NCBI RefSeq assembly: GCF_000153405.2
Contig: NC_020802.1
Span: 1,073,883 to 1,137,882 of the forward strand
Reading direction: 5' to 3'
DNA length: 64,000 bases
Source of the DNA: Psychromonas sp. CNPT3
GTDB lineage: Bacteria > Pseudomonadota > Gammaproteobacteria > Enterobacterales > Psychromonadaceae
Position 1 is the stretch's first letter. The number at the start of each line of letters is the position of its first letter. Below are positions 32,925 to 42,009 of the stretch, one piece after another. The notes below the pieces were generated by a model. It was not told the DNA's origin and made no database searches. It saw nothing but the letters and a program-made list of their open reading frames with translations. A program made the translations under genes and the position numbers.

Positions 32925-32957
32925 AATGATCCCAGTATCTATAATATTGGGATCATT
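32925..32957 (+). terminator. Hairpin between the two lipoprotein paralogues
   Basis: AATGATCCCAGTAT and ATATTGGGATCATT form a 14-bp stem with one G-T pair, directly after the first gene's stop. The tail is GTTGTGTTGTT, only moderately T-rich. Confidence 0.6.
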
Positions 32958-33127
32958 GTTGTGTTGTTACAATGAAAATCCATAAATTTAGTTTCATATC
33001 AACAATGGCTTATTTTATTATATTGCACATTTAATTAATTTCGTGACGCACTTAAAGTACGCTGTCATCATATTGAAATATGCAGTCTTTATTATTTTGT
33101 TTTATTTTAAAATAATGAGAATTAACT

Positions 33128-34681
33128 GTGAAAAAGACACTTGTAGCAACGATAATTATCTCTCTATTAATGACGGGCTGTGATAGTTCAAGCGAGACTA
33201 ATGGCTCCCACAAAGATGAACCGCCAACTCTGGAACACAAAACATTCACGGTACTCACTGCAAATGTTTGGAATGAATTAAGCCATGACGCTAAGGATGC
33301 AGTTGAAAATCCAGATGGGAAAATCGCCTACCTACTTGCTGTTGATGAAATGAAAAATTCAAAAGCTGATGTCATTTTACTTCAAGAGTCTGGAGGAACA
33401 AGTGCGCGTTTAGCTGAAGATTTGAATATGTACTTATGGCAAGGCTCTGATTTTATACCCGATACGGCTATCCTTTCTAAGTATCCTATTACTGAAGTCT
33501 TTGATAATGAAAACAAAAGTATTAGCCGAGACGATCTGAGTCGAGGTAACCGAGAAAATGTAGGGGTAAAACTGAGTGTAGATGGTCGAGATGTCATAGT
33601 TTGGGCGAATCATTTAGATTATACGCATTATGTTAATTATGAAGCGCGTGGTGGAAACGGCATGACTTGGAAAGCGCGAAAAAATTGCCTTGCTATTACC
33701 GATACGGATGAACTTGATCGTAAAGAGATGGCATCAGAGCGACCGGCTCAAATTTCCCGTGTGATTGAGAATGTTAAACCTTTCATTGATTCTGATACCC
33801 TGGTTATTATTGGGGGTGATTTTAATGAATCGTCGGGGGTTGATTGGACTGCCGAGACGACAGATATGTTTGATCATAAAGGTGTTATTTATGATTACGA
33901 AACGCATAAACGCTTATTAAATGCAGGGCTCACTGATAGTTATCGAGAAATTTATGGCGATCCCGTCTCTCATCCAGGTATCACTTGGCCGTATAATAAT
34001 GAAGACAGTTATACGGATGCGCGGAGTTATATCCTTGAATGTGGCCGCGCGCTTGATGATAGAGATCGTATCGATTTTATTTATTATAACGCACAAGTAG
34101 CAGGTGTCACATTATCTCATGTTGCTGTGGTAGGGCCTTATAGTAAAGAGTTTTTTAAATCGGTTGATGGTGTTGATTATAGTCAATTAGAAGATGTACA
34201 TGATGGTGCTTACATTGATGAGGGTGGTAACTCGCATTATACAAAACGTCAATGGCCGTCAGATCACTTATGGTATAAATCTGTCTTTAGTCTGCAGACA
34301 GAAGGCGCAACAACTGTAAATCCCCACTATTTTACCCCGCTATTTGAGCGGGTTAAATATGAAAAACAAGGTAATGACATTCAAATATCATTTAATTTAA
34401 CGCACCTTGATTTATGGGAAAATGAGATCAAGTATATTTTAGAAATAACACCGCGTTATCAACATGCAATACTGGGTAAAAACTTGCAAAAACAGGCACT
34501 TCTTGAAAAACCCTTGGCAGATGAACGCATTAATATGTTGATCACTGAGGACACGCTAGCGCGCTTAAGAAAAGAAGGTCAAGATTTGCAGATCCGCTAC
34601 ACCTCATCTTCTCTTATCGGTGCTTATCATAAAATGTATGCAGTAAAAACAATCCCTCTAGATATATTGAACGCACTGTAG
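33128..34681 (+). CDS. Secreted endonuclease/exonuclease/phosphatase-fold lipoprotein 2
   Basis: The 517-residue paralogue of the gene at 31376 uses a GTG start. The lipobox LLMTGC and all EEP motifs are conserved (LTANVWNEL, VILLQESGG, VIVWANHLDYTHY, LVIIGGDFNESSG, DRIDFIYYN, SDHLWYKS). The leader upstream (ACGCTGTCAT ... ATATTGAAATAT) also resembles that of the first gene, so gene and promoter were duplicated together. Divergence is spread along the whole length, so the duplication is old and both copies are under selection. Differences cluster in surface segments and the C-terminal domain, which may give different substrates. Confidence 0.87.
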   Translation: MKKTLVATIIISLLMTGCDSSSETNGSHKDEPPTLEHKTFTVLTANVWNELSHDAKDAVENPDGKIAYLLAVDEMKNSKADVILLQESGGTSARLAEDLNMYLWQGSDFIPDTAILSKYPITEVFDNENKSISRDDLSRGNRENVGVKLSVDGRDVIVWANHLDYTHYVNYEARGGNGMTWKARKNCLAITDTDELDRKEMASERPAQISRVIENVKPFIDSDTLVIIGGDFNESSGVDWTAETTDMFDHKGVIYDYETHKRLLNAGLTDSYREIYGDPVSHPGITWPYNNEDSYTDARSYILECGRALDDRDRIDFIYYNAQVAGVTLSHVAVVGPYSKEFFKSVDGVDYSQLEDVHDGAYIDEGGNSHYTKRQWPSDHLWYKSVFSLQTEGATTVNPHYFTPLFERVKYEKQGNDIQISFNLTHLDLWENEIKYILEITPRYQHAILGKNLQKQALLEKPLADERINMLITEDTLARLRKEGQDLQIRYTSSSLIGAYHKMYAVKTIPLDILNAL

Positions 34682-34739
34682 TTAATATGATATTAATACG
34701 ATTTTTGGTCGCAACACTTTAAAATCGCTATTATTAAAC

Positions 34740-34776
34740 GTCAAAAAGTGAGCGATAAATTAGCGCGCTTTTTGAC
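34740..34776 (+). terminator. Hairpin after lipoprotein 2
   Basis: GTCAAAAAG and CTTTTTGAC pair, enclosing a GC-rich inner loop; it lies 59 bases after the stop codon. Confidence 0.5.
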
Positions 34777-34937
34777 ATTGTTGGGGCTTTTTAGAGATAG
34801 GCATGGCATTCATTGATGATTTATCGGTATATTTGAATGTTTTTCATAAAGAATAAACATTACAGAATGATACTCATAATAGATGATTGCTAACGTTTCA
34901 ATGGCGTAATATTTTTAACGCAGCGTGATATTAAAAA

Positions 34938-35492
34938 TTAAAGATCAGATGCCAATGCCACTTCATTTTTTATGCACAGCGTCATCGTAAGTTCTGAAAC
35001 TGATTTACCATCAATGCGATAACAATCTGCCATTTCAGCAATGATTTTGAAGCCACATTTCAAATATAAGTTCTTAGCTGGGAGGTTGTTTGCAAGGACA
35101 TTTAAATCAAGCCAATCAATACTGTTAGTCTCCTTACAAAAGGTGATGATTAATTCGATTAGTTTTACGCCGAAGCCTTGTTTTCTTACGCTGCTATCCA
35201 CACCTATACCTAACAATACGTGATGGGAATTGTTTGAATGGCGCAAATCGATGTGACCCAAAATATGGCCTTGAGCGTCTTTTAGCAACCAAAGTTTTCG
35301 CCAACCTGTTTTACCCACTTTATATTTAAAACCATCTCTAAACTTACCGCGAAGTCGTTCTGATACTTGGCTATGCTGTTTGGAAATAGGCTGAAAAATG
35401 GGAGTGTCGTCGGCCGCATTATCTAAAAGTTGTACCTCTAAATACTCAAAGAAGAGCTCTAAGTCCGTTATTTGTGCCTCTACTATTTCCAT
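34938..35492 (-). CDS. GNAT family N-acetyltransferase
   Basis: From the ATG at 35492 (with CAGGAG 7 bases upstream; the frame is open to 35537) the product is 184 residues. GNAT features: HILGHIDLRH, LLGIGVDSSVRKQGFGVKLI (acetyl-CoA loop), and ANNLPAKNLYLKCGFKIIAE. It resembles acetyltransferases with a WLDLNV central strand. The substrate is unknown. It stands alone on the minus strand. Confidence 0.85.
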   Translation of the reverse strand: MEIVEAQITDLELFFEYLEVQLLDNAADDTPIFQPISKQHSQVSERLRGKFRDGFKYKVGKTGWRKLWLLKDAQGHILGHIDLRHSNNSHHVLLGIGVDSSVRKQGFGVKLIELIITFCKETNSIDWLDLNVLANNLPAKNLYLKCGFKIIAEMADCYRIDGKSVSELTMTLCIKNEVALASDL

Positions 35493-35714
35493 GTGTACTC
35501 CTGAATTTATAACAAGTGCTTTAATTTGATGCGCCATAAGGGACGTCTCATCGGTAGATCGTATCGCTTAACTTTATCATAGGATTGAGAGTTGAGACTT
35601 ATGGTTTTTACAAATTCCGCAAGCGTTTAGACTATAAATAAAATGGTTAATTAACAAAGAGAGCTAACACTTTAAAAATATCTCTGTCGAATTGATTTTA
35701 CTCGGAGCACTTCA

Positions 35715-35813
35715 GTGAAAATTGGAAATTACGAAAAGGATTTGATTAATGCATTGAAAGAGATCCTGTATTTAGAGCAAGAAAGGGGAGGGGGCATTAA
35801 CAAAAAAGAGTGA
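35715..35813 (+). pseudogene. Short coding fragment before a worn attC
   Basis: The GTG at 35715 opens 32 residues (MKIGNYEKDLINALKEILYL, then Glu-Gln-Glu-Arg and a Gly run). It looks like the start of a small helical protein and is truncated. It is followed directly by attC-like DNA, as if an isolated cassette had once integrated here. Weak evidence. Confidence 0.3.
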
Positions 35814-35814
35814 A

Positions 35815-35918
35815 ATCTAAGTCATTTAACGAGGCGATAGCGTCTTTTAATTGTTTTTTTTGAGAAAAAGGCGTAAAACATTGCCAAACCGATGCTCACT
35901 TATGGTGGCCGTAAATGG
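35815..35918 (+). other. Orphan attC-like remnant, 13 kb from the array
   Basis: TCTAAGTCATTTAACGAGGCG and CCGATGCTCACTTATGGTGGCCGTAAAT have the same order, length and inner AAAAAGGCGTAAAACATTGCC element as attC sites of the array, with both cores eroded. It suggests an old cassette insertion outside the array or that the array once extended this far. Confidence 0.4.
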
Positions 35919-35942
35919 CATATCAATCAATGGGATACTAAT

Positions 35943-36314
35943 ATGAAAATTTATAAATTCTTGACGTTAGCTTCAATCTTTCTCGTTTCTGCTTGTGTCA
36001 GCACCCCTAAGGATGATGCGGATATAAAGCAATCGGCTACGCCGCCAGCATTAGCGCTTACAATATCTCATTATCGATGTGAAAGTGGTGCATCTATTAT
36101 GGCAAGTTACCCCTCTTTTGATTCGGCTAACATACAATATAAAGGACGTCGCTATCACTTGGAAATCGCAGTTTCTGCGAGTGGCGCACGTTATGTGGGT
36201 GGTAACTTGGAATGGTGGACAAAAGGCTCTGCTCACGGATCTGAGGCTTCTCTTTTTGAGCATGTCGAGGATGGGACCTCAGGTGACAGACTTGAATTTT
36301 GCACTGAATTATAA
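35943..36314 (+). CDS. mliC: MliC family lysozyme-inhibitor lipoprotein
   Basis: The 123-residue lipoprotein starts MKIYKFLTLASIFLVSAC (acylated Cys18). The domain matches MliC: YRCESGASIMASYPS, then YHLEIAVSASGARYVGG, and LEWWTKGSAHGSEASLF. It binds and blocks C-type lysozyme, protecting peptidoglycan at the outer membrane. The lysozyme-contacting SASGARY and the WWTKG motif are both present. The upstream frame open to 35892 lacks a signal and is not used. Confidence 0.88.
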   Translation: MKIYKFLTLASIFLVSACVSTPKDDADIKQSATPPALALTISHYRCESGASIMASYPSFDSANIQYKGRRYHLEIAVSASGARYVGGNLEWWTKGSAHGSEASLFEHVEDGTSGDRLEFCTEL

Positions 36315-36332
36315 GCGCATTTTATTGATATA

Positions 36333-36359
36333 AAAAATGCCTCAGATGAGGCTTCTTTT
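36333..36359 (+). terminator. Rho-independent terminator after mliC
   Basis: GCCTC-AGAT-GAGGC followed by TTCTTTT, with A-rich DNA ahead of the stem. Confidence 0.75.
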
Positions 36360-36539
36360 AGCTTGGACCTCGACTCAGACATTACTTTGGTGTGTTTCTG
36401 TCTTTTTAGTTGTAACTTGCGGCAGTGCTCGCTACGCTGGCACATTAATAGTTAAGTATAATAGTGAGCAGAAATAAGGGTATATTTGACGATATAATGG
36501 GCTTTTAATGCGATAAAGCATAGACAGGATCATAACGAG

Positions 36540-37448
36540 ATGGTTGTTGAACAAAAAAAATCTAATTCAAGTGATTGGGTTGGTAGTAAAACGGTCCAAA
36601 TCACCGATAACATTGAGCATATCAGTTTTGATACGTGGTTGTTATATCCCTGTATAGACAAGCCTCAGAGCGTAGATGTTGGGCCTTATTGCATCAATGT
36701 ATGCGCTGATGGGCGCATAGCAAAAGGAGAATTCCCCTTAGTTATCATCTCGCATGGTAGTGGGGGATCGCACTTACTTTATCGCTTAATAGCACTGCAT
36801 TTAGTGAAAAATGGCTATATTGTCGCTATGCTCAAACATCACGCTAATAATCGAGATGACAATTCACTTGCGGAGCAGGATAAAAATCTAACGTTACGTA
36901 CAAGGCATATCCGCTATGTTATTGATACGTTGCTTAGCGATGAACAGTGGATGGACGTTATAAACCCTCGTAAAATTTTTATGATTGGTCATTCGATGGG
37001 AGGCTGCACCGCACTTGCTCTTGCTGGGGCGACCCCTTGGTCTCAACATCGATTAAAAATCGACGTTTCTAATGATAAACGGATCCGGGCATTGGTGTTA
37101 TTGGCACCGGCTAGCGCATGGTATCAGCATCCAAATTCCTTTGTTAATGTCAATCTACCCATGTTAATTTTTTCAGCTGAGCACGATGTGATCACGCCCT
37201 TTTGGCAAGCGGATTTAATAAAACAAAAGGTTAGTAACAGCGCGCTTGTTGATTTAAAAGTCATCAAAAATGCAGGGCATTTCTCATTTATTTCGCCTTT
37301 TCCTGCGGGGATGGTCAATAAAAACTTTGCAGCATCACAAGATCCTGAAGGCTTTGATCGCAACGCTTTTCATGATGACTTGAAAAAAGAGATCTCTGCC
37401 TTTTTTAATAACCAACTAAATACAACCCACTCTGTTATTAAAGATTAA
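36540..37448 (+). CDS. Alpha/beta hydrolase (dienelactone hydrolase/PAF-acetylhydrolase-like)
   Basis: The 302-residue protein has PLVIISHGSGGSHLLYRLI (oxyanion region), MIGHSMGGCTALALAGA (nucleophile Ser in GHSMGG), SAEHDVITPF (Asp) and IKNAGHFSFI (His), so the full Ser-Asp-His triad is visible. This is the COG4188-type hydrolase that cleaves esters of unknown identity. It has no signal peptide. The next gene begins about 60 bases downstream and may be co-transcribed. Confidence 0.85.
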   Translation: MVVEQKKSNSSDWVGSKTVQITDNIEHISFDTWLLYPCIDKPQSVDVGPYCINVCADGRIAKGEFPLVIISHGSGGSHLLYRLIALHLVKNGYIVAMLKHHANNRDDNSLAEQDKNLTLRTRHIRYVIDTLLSDEQWMDVINPRKIFMIGHSMGGCTALALAGATPWSQHRLKIDVSNDKRIRALVLLAPASAWYQHPNSFVNVNLPMLIFSAEHDVITPFWQADLIKQKVSNSALVDLKVIKNAGHFSFISPFPAGMVNKNFAASQDPEGFDRNAFHDDLKKEISAFFNNQLNTTHSVIKD

Positions 37449-37510
37449 AACGCCATTCTTTTATGTGTCATGATTGTTGTCTGTCACTGTCTTTATCTGT
37501 TGGGATCTTC

Positions 37511-38152
37511 ATGAAAATAATATCTACAAATATTTCAAAAGTAAAAACCATTATTCACAATGGCAAAGAAATACGAACCGGCATCTTTAAAGAGCCAACG
37601 TCTGAGGAAGTGGTTATTGGTCAATTGAACATAAAAGGTGATGAGCAGGCCGATCTTATTCATCACGGTGGTGAGCATAAGGCTGTGTACGCATTTTGCT
37701 CTTCTCATTATGCTTATTGGCAAAAAGTGCTAGGTATTGATAATTTATCGAGTGGTATATTTGGTGAGAATTTTACCATATCAAATTTATCAGAAGCGCA
37801 TCTAAACATTGGCGACCAGTTGCGCATAGGAACTGCGTTGCTCGAAGTTAGCCAGCCAAGAGTGCCGTGTTTCAAACTGGCTATTGCACTTGATAATAAA
37901 AACATACTGAAACTTTTTACGCAAAACTACTGTACGGGTGTTTATTTTAGAGTGTTAGAGGCGGGGGTTGCAAAAACCGGTGATAGCGTCGTAATTGAAA
38001 AAAAATCGACACACGGGATCTCCATTAAAACGCTTTTTCAGGCGTACTTTGATAGTAAGTTTGTAGACTCAAAACATATATTTACAAAAGCCTTAGCGTT
38101 AAAAGAACTGGCGCCAGAATGGAAAGAGAAGCTAAAAAAACGATTAGCTTAA
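37511..38152 (+). CDS. MOSC domain protein (YiiM-like)
   Basis: From the ATG at 37511 the product is 213 residues and follows YiiM: GIFKEPTSEEVVIGQLNIKG, DLIHHGGEHKAVYAFCSSHY, GIFGENFTISNLSEAHLNIG, and VSQPRVPCFKLAIAL with the conserved Cys of MOSC proteins. These handle molybdenum cofactor or sulfur and reduce N-hydroxylated compounds. It is cytoplasmic. It follows the hydrolase gene closely. Confidence 0.87.
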   Translation: MKIISTNISKVKTIIHNGKEIRTGIFKEPTSEEVVIGQLNIKGDEQADLIHHGGEHKAVYAFCSSHYAYWQKVLGIDNLSSGIFGENFTISNLSEAHLNIGDQLRIGTALLEVSQPRVPCFKLAIALDNKNILKLFTQNYCTGVYFRVLEAGVAKTGDSVVIEKKSTHGISIKTLFQAYFDSKFVDSKHIFTKALALKELAPEWKEKLKKRLA

Positions 38153-38421
38153 AGCGGGATCTTAACTGCGCACTAAAAGAGAAATACGTAGCTTTAGGCA
38201 GATGTTTTTGCGTGTTAAGATAAGTGTTTTGCCCTTAAGTTTATGATATTGTTTAATATATTAATTTGTAGGGCATAAGCTCGGACGCGTCATATAAAAC
38301 ATTAAATGAGCAGAAACTGAGGGGGTAAGCACACCCCGACAATTCATCAAAGACAATAATAAGTTTGATAACTTGGGGATGGCGTAATAGGTAATGGTTG
38401 GATCTAAAAAGAGAGGAATAA
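38153..38421. other. Intergenic stretch with long leader
   Basis: The 269 bases before the cold-shock fusion gene hold no other gene. Cold-shock genes often have long structured leaders, but no specific cold-box is visible. Confidence 0.4.
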
Positions 38422-39048
38422 ATGAGATCGCAAGGTAAAATTTTAAACTGGAATGATGATAAAGGCTTTGGATTTGTGGTTTCAAATGCGGGCGGTGTAA
38501 GCGCTTTCGTACATATAAAATCTTTTCAAGTAAATGCGCGTCGCCCCGTTAATGGTGATGTTATTACCTATGAACTCGTACAGGGAAATGACCAACGCTA
38601 TCAAGCCAAACAGGTCAAGTTTTTAAATGACGCGGTTAATACACGTAACAAAACAAGCTCTGTCGGTACTGTATTTACCCTTATGTTTTATCTTGGGCTG
38701 TTTTTATCGGTGCTCATCGGAAAATTACCCTTTATCATATTAGGCCTCTCTGTTTTTATGAGTTTGCTAACTTTCATTGCTTATGCCTTTGATAAATCAG
38801 CTGCACAAAAGGGACGTTGGCGAACACAAGAAAATACATTACATTTATTTTCTTTACTTGGTGGTTGGCCAGGGGCCTTTGCTGCGCAAAAGAAATTGCA
38901 TCATAAATCAAGTAAGCAAGCTTTCAAGCGAGTATATGGCATCACTGTCGTTTTGAATGTAGGGGTTTTATTTTGGCTACAAACGGCAACAGGGGCAAAC
39001 GCTCTGCATCAAGTATTGATGCTACTACGCAAGATCAGTTCTTATTAG
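38422..39048 (+). CDS. Cold-shock domain plus DUF1294 membrane protein
   Basis: The 208-residue protein joins an N-terminal cold-shock domain (residues 1-68: GKILNWNDDKGFGFVVSNAG, SAFVHIKSF, NGDVITYEL) to a C-terminal DUF1294 region (AYAFDKSAAQKGRWRTQENT, then LLGGWPGAFAAQKKLHHKSS) with three to four membrane helices. The fusion is known in proteobacteria and suggests an RNA-binding domain held at the inner membrane. AGAGGAAT precedes the ATG. Confidence 0.88.
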   Translation: MRSQGKILNWNDDKGFGFVVSNAGGVSAFVHIKSFQVNARRPVNGDVITYELVQGNDQRYQAKQVKFLNDAVNTRNKTSSVGTVFTLMFYLGLFLSVLIGKLPFIILGLSVFMSLLTFIAYAFDKSAAQKGRWRTQENTLHLFSLLGGWPGAFAAQKKLHHKSSKQAFKRVYGITVVLNVGVLFWLQTATGANALHQVLMLLRKISSY

Positions 39049-39098
39049 TTGTATATTAATACGCCTTTAATTACAGGCGAAAGAATCAAAGGGATCCT

Positions 39099-39392
39099 AT
39101 GAGTCATTGTTCAGAGTTCGCTATTTTTAAAGTCTCTAAAAAAAACATCCCAAGAGTTATCGCCTTGAGTTTATTGATTATTCAAGAAATAAATGCCTCG
39201 GAGAAAGTGGTTATCGCTCATGAAATTTTACAAAAAACAGATCAAGAAGAAGAGTTATGCTGGCATCTTACTTGGGTGAATCAAGAGGCGGTGGCATTGA
39301 TCGCTAAAAAATGGTCATCTTTTCCCAGTAGTAAAGAGTTAGAGTCGCTGGTGGGCGAAAAACTTTATTACGGCCATTTTATACGTATGTAA
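39099..39392 (+). CDS. Hypothetical protein, possibly dimeric alpha/beta barrel
   Basis: The 97-residue product reads SEFAIFKVSKKNIPRVIALS, then HEILQKTDQEEELCWHLTWV and LVGEKLYYGHFIRM. The beta-alpha-beta-beta spacing with the central ELCWHLTWVN strand suggests an ABM-like ferredoxin fold, but the similarity is only in pattern. It lies 20 bases before an acetyltransferase gene that starts with AGGAGGTG, so the two are probably co-transcribed. Confidence 0.6.
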   Translation: MSHCSEFAIFKVSKKNIPRVIALSLLIIQEINASEKVVIAHEILQKTDQEEELCWHLTWVNQEAVALIAKKWSSFPSSKELESLVGEKLYYGHFIRM

Positions 39393-39411
39393 TAAATGCA
39401 AAGGAGGTGCA

Positions 39412-39906
39412 ATGAATATTAAAATTAGGCAGATTGAAGATAAAGATATTCGCGGTTTTTACGATGCGTTATGTCGCGTTGCAAACGAAGGGATATATTT
39501 ACTAACACATCAAGCGCCAGCTTATGAAAAAATGCAACGTTTTGTACGGGAAAATATTGCAAACAATCATTCTCAATATGTGGCAGTGCTCAATGAGCAG
39601 ATTATAGGTTGGGCGGATATTATTCCCTTAACACGAGAAACGATGCACCATGTCGGACATCTTGGCATGGGTGTTACCTTAGATTTTAGAGGACAAGGTG
39701 TGGGATCTGCTTTGTTAGAGAAAAGCATCGCGCATGCTTGGAAGCAAAACTTAAAACGCCTCGAACTAGAAGTCTTTTCGGATAATGAAATCGCCATTAA
39801 TTTATATAAAAAATACGGATTTAAAATCGAAGGGGTAAAAAAACAGGCTAGATTGTTTAAAAATAAGTACCAAGATATTACCCTCATGGCGCAGTGTCAG
39901 CTTTGA
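39412..39906 (+). CDS. GNAT family N-acetyltransferase
   Basis: The 164-residue product has IKIRQIEDKDIRGFYDALC, VAVLNEQIIGWADIIPL, HLGMGVTLDFRGQGVGSALL (acetyl-CoA loop), and DNEIAINLYKKYGFKIEGVK. It resembles the RimI/phosphinothricin-type group with a C-terminal motif KNKYQDITLMAQ that recurs in Gcn5-like enzymes of unknown substrate. AAGGAGGTGCA is a strong ribosome site. Confidence 0.88.
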   Translation: MNIKIRQIEDKDIRGFYDALCRVANEGIYLLTHQAPAYEKMQRFVRENIANNHSQYVAVLNEQIIGWADIIPLTRETMHHVGHLGMGVTLDFRGQGVGSALLEKSIAHAWKQNLKRLELEVFSDNEIAINLYKKYGFKIEGVKKQARLFKNKYQDITLMAQCQL

Positions 39907-40019
39907 ATCTTCTGATTTGTTAAGCATACGTTATGAGTTATTCTTTTAAAAATACACAAGATCAGCTTTTATTATTAACGGTGTCATTGTTAATAATAAT
40001 AATAGAGATGAGGAGTCTC

Positions 40020-40352
40020 ATGTTTGAATTAAAAACCATCGCTCTTTTTGCGATCACCGCTATTGCTGAAATAGTGGGGTGTTATTTGTCGTATCTTTGG
40101 TTAAAGCAAGATAAGAGTATATTGCTCCTTATTCCTGCCGCCATCAGTTTATCTCTCTTTGCTTGGTTACTTTCGCTTCATCCTACTGCGACGGGGCGTG
40201 TTTATGCAGCATATGGTGGCGTCTATATTTTTGTTTCCATACTCTGGTTGTGGGGCGTTGATGGTGTTAAACCAACTTGGTGGGATCTTGCTGGTGGCTT
40301 AATGGCCTTAATTGGAATGGCCATTATTATGTTTGGGCCTAAACACGTTTAA
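40020..40352 (+). CDS. ynfA: YnfA family membrane protein (UPF0060)
   Basis: From the ATG at 40020 (AGGAG upstream) the product is 110 residues with four helices: [59 protein letters not shown] and [20 protein letters not shown]. This matches YnfA in length and sequence. It belongs to the small multidrug resistance-like fold, and export of quaternary compounds has been reported for relatives. The frame open upstream to 39933 is not used. Confidence 0.92.
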   Translation: MFELKTIALFAITAIAEIVGCYLSYLWLKQDKSILLLIPAAISLSLFAWLLSLHPTATGRVYAAYGGVYIFVSILWLWGVDGVKPTWWDLAGGLMALIGMAIIMFGPKHV

Positions 40353-40529
40353 CGGCAATGACGCATAAAATAGGCCATTAACTGCGGATATTTTATGCGA
40401 AGCTCTGTTTCTAACAGAAAGTGGATAAGTGTTCGCCTTGTTTAATTTCGGTTTCAGGCTGAATGCACTCGAGAATGTTAACGATGTAGAGTATCCTATC
40501 GCCTTTTGAATTTTCTATTGTTGTTGTAT

Positions 40530-40820
40530 ATGATCATTAATGTAAAAAACTTACTCGTTGACGAAATTCTATGCTCTAATTGTCAGGCATGTTGCTGTAG
40601 CTCCGAAGTCATGATATTGACTGATACCGGTGTGCCTCATCGGCATATTTATGTCGATGAAAATGGCAGTGAGTCTATGTTGCGTTTAGACGACGGCTGG
40701 TGCTCGGCGTTAGATAGGAACACGCTACGTTGCTCTATTTATGAATATCGACCTTGGATCTGCCGAGAATTTGAGATGGGATCTTATGAATGTGCACAGG
40801 AGCGCATAGAAAAAATGTAG
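40530..40820 (+). CDS. YkgJ family cysteine cluster protein
   Basis: The product (96 residues from the ATG at 40530; a TTG at 40506 is the alternative) carries the CxxCxxCC-type cluster CSNCQACCCSSEV, the middle WCSALDRNTLRCSIYEYRPW and the end ICREFEMGSYEC. The eight Cys probably bind a metal centre or Zn. Relatives are annotated YkgJ/FliB-like without firm function. No ribosome site is clear, so the start is uncertain. Confidence 0.8.
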   Translation: MIINVKNLLVDEILCSNCQACCCSSEVMILTDTGVPHRHIYVDENGSESMLRLDDGWCSALDRNTLRCSIYEYRPWICREFEMGSYECAQERIEKM

Positions 40821-40846
40821 TTTACTTCTATCGGCATAAACATGCC

Positions 40847-41029
40847 TTATTTTTCTCTTTTAGCACTCCAGCTCCTCTCTGCAGCAAAAAATTCTTTTTT
40901 TGTCATGTCATTATAGGTCATGCACTTATCTAAAATCTTATAAACAGGGCGCGTCTCCGTTAGTAAATACTTTTTTATTTCAGGATCTCAACGAATCTGG
41001 TCTTTAAATTTTAGTGATTTGCATCGCAT
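40847..41029 (-). pseudogene. Small minus-strand gene with an in-frame TGA
   Basis: The frame from ATG at 41029 codes MRCKSLKFKDQIR, then TGA (40988-40990), then DPEIKKYLLTETRPVYKILD and CMTYNDMTKKEFFAAERSW to TAA at 40847-40849. The 46 residues after the stop read as solid protein. A single change of a Trp codon TGG to TGA would explain it. No ribosome site is evident. Either a small gene killed by a nonsense mutation, or a recoded TGA; the former is much likelier. Confidence 0.5.
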
Positions 41030-41165
41030 TTTGAATGGCTATGCTAAGGTTAATATATCGTTAGATTAGATTTTTGACGACGAACTTCTTCTTCATAATA
41101 TGGATTATTGCATACCAGCACTCATTACTGGGGTCAATAAGAGATGGATTTGAGAGTAATAGCTC

Positions 41166-41627
41166 ATGAAATTAAAAAGCCTATTAATGCACTTTAGAAG
41201 TGCTCTGGAATTAACAGATCCCTCCTGTTTTAAGGGGACATGCTTATCGGTAAATTATTTTCCTTATGCGTGTTGTGATCATACATCCCTCCTGTTAGCT
41301 GCTTATTTAGCGAATAACTCTTTTCCTGGCGCTTATATCATTCGTGGGATTGAGGGCGGAGATCACCATGAGTTAAACAGTCATGTTTGGCTAGAGCTTG
41401 ATGGCTTAAAAATAGATATCACCGCGGATCAGTTTAATCGATATGGTTATGAAAATGCGCCTGTTATTGTTGAAAAAACCAATGTTTTCTTATCATCTTT
41501 TGGCGCTCATAATATGGGATTGGGTGATTTTAGAGAGTTCTTACTTTTGCACCATGCGTCGCCACTAATGGATGATTTCACGTTAAGTTACCGAACGATC
41601 ACCTCTATTATTAGACAGCATTCATAA
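41166..41627 (+). CDS. Hypothetical protein with Cys-His-Asp arrangement
   Basis: The 153-residue product has FPYACCDHTSLLLAAYLANN and later NSHVWLELDGLKIDITADQF. The order Cys, then HVW, then D in IDITADQF is that of transglutaminase-like cysteine peptidases, and the spacing is plausible for a minimal fold. I cannot name a family. There is no signal peptide. GAGAGTAATAGCTC precedes the ATG. Confidence 0.6.
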   Translation: MKLKSLLMHFRSALELTDPSCFKGTCLSVNYFPYACCDHTSLLLAAYLANNSFPGAYIIRGIEGGDHHELNSHVWLELDGLKIDITADQFNRYGYENAPVIVEKTNVFLSSFGAHNMGLGDFREFLLLHHASPLMDDFTLSYRTITSIIRQHS

Positions 41628-42009
41628 TGATTGCTGCTTTAAAGAGGAGGGGAACTGTTTACCGGTGAATATAAAAAGCTATCGGTTTGTTTTAGGTAGC
41701 ATAAAAATAAAGTCTGCTATTAACCCTCTCGCATTTTAGATAATTCATGTATCCCTTTGTTTGATAAATACTTTATAGAAAAAGGGAGGATGTTATTAAA
41801 AAGAGAAGGATCATTTATAAATCATTGAATAACGGGCAATAGATACAGGTATAATGCTCGAAGTTGTTATATTATTGCACCAAGGTTAGTGTCTACTTAC
41901 ATGCAAAGGAAAGCTCATTGCTACAGAGTATGATACTAATGATGGTATAAGAAAATTATATTTTTAAGTTGTTTTACAGTAGAGATAACAAGGTATATTA
42001 GGAGATAAA
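41628..42009. other. Intergenic stretch with candidate promoter
   Basis: No gene. TATAAT at 41850 with TTGAAT 19 bases upstream is a possible promoter for the lipoprotein at 42010; AGGAG lies 8 bases before that ATG. Confidence 0.4.

Noticed and set aside
40988-40990. Selenocysteine reading of the in-frame TGA
   Set aside because: No SECIS-like hairpin right after the codon and no redox motif around it; a TGG to TGA change is simpler.
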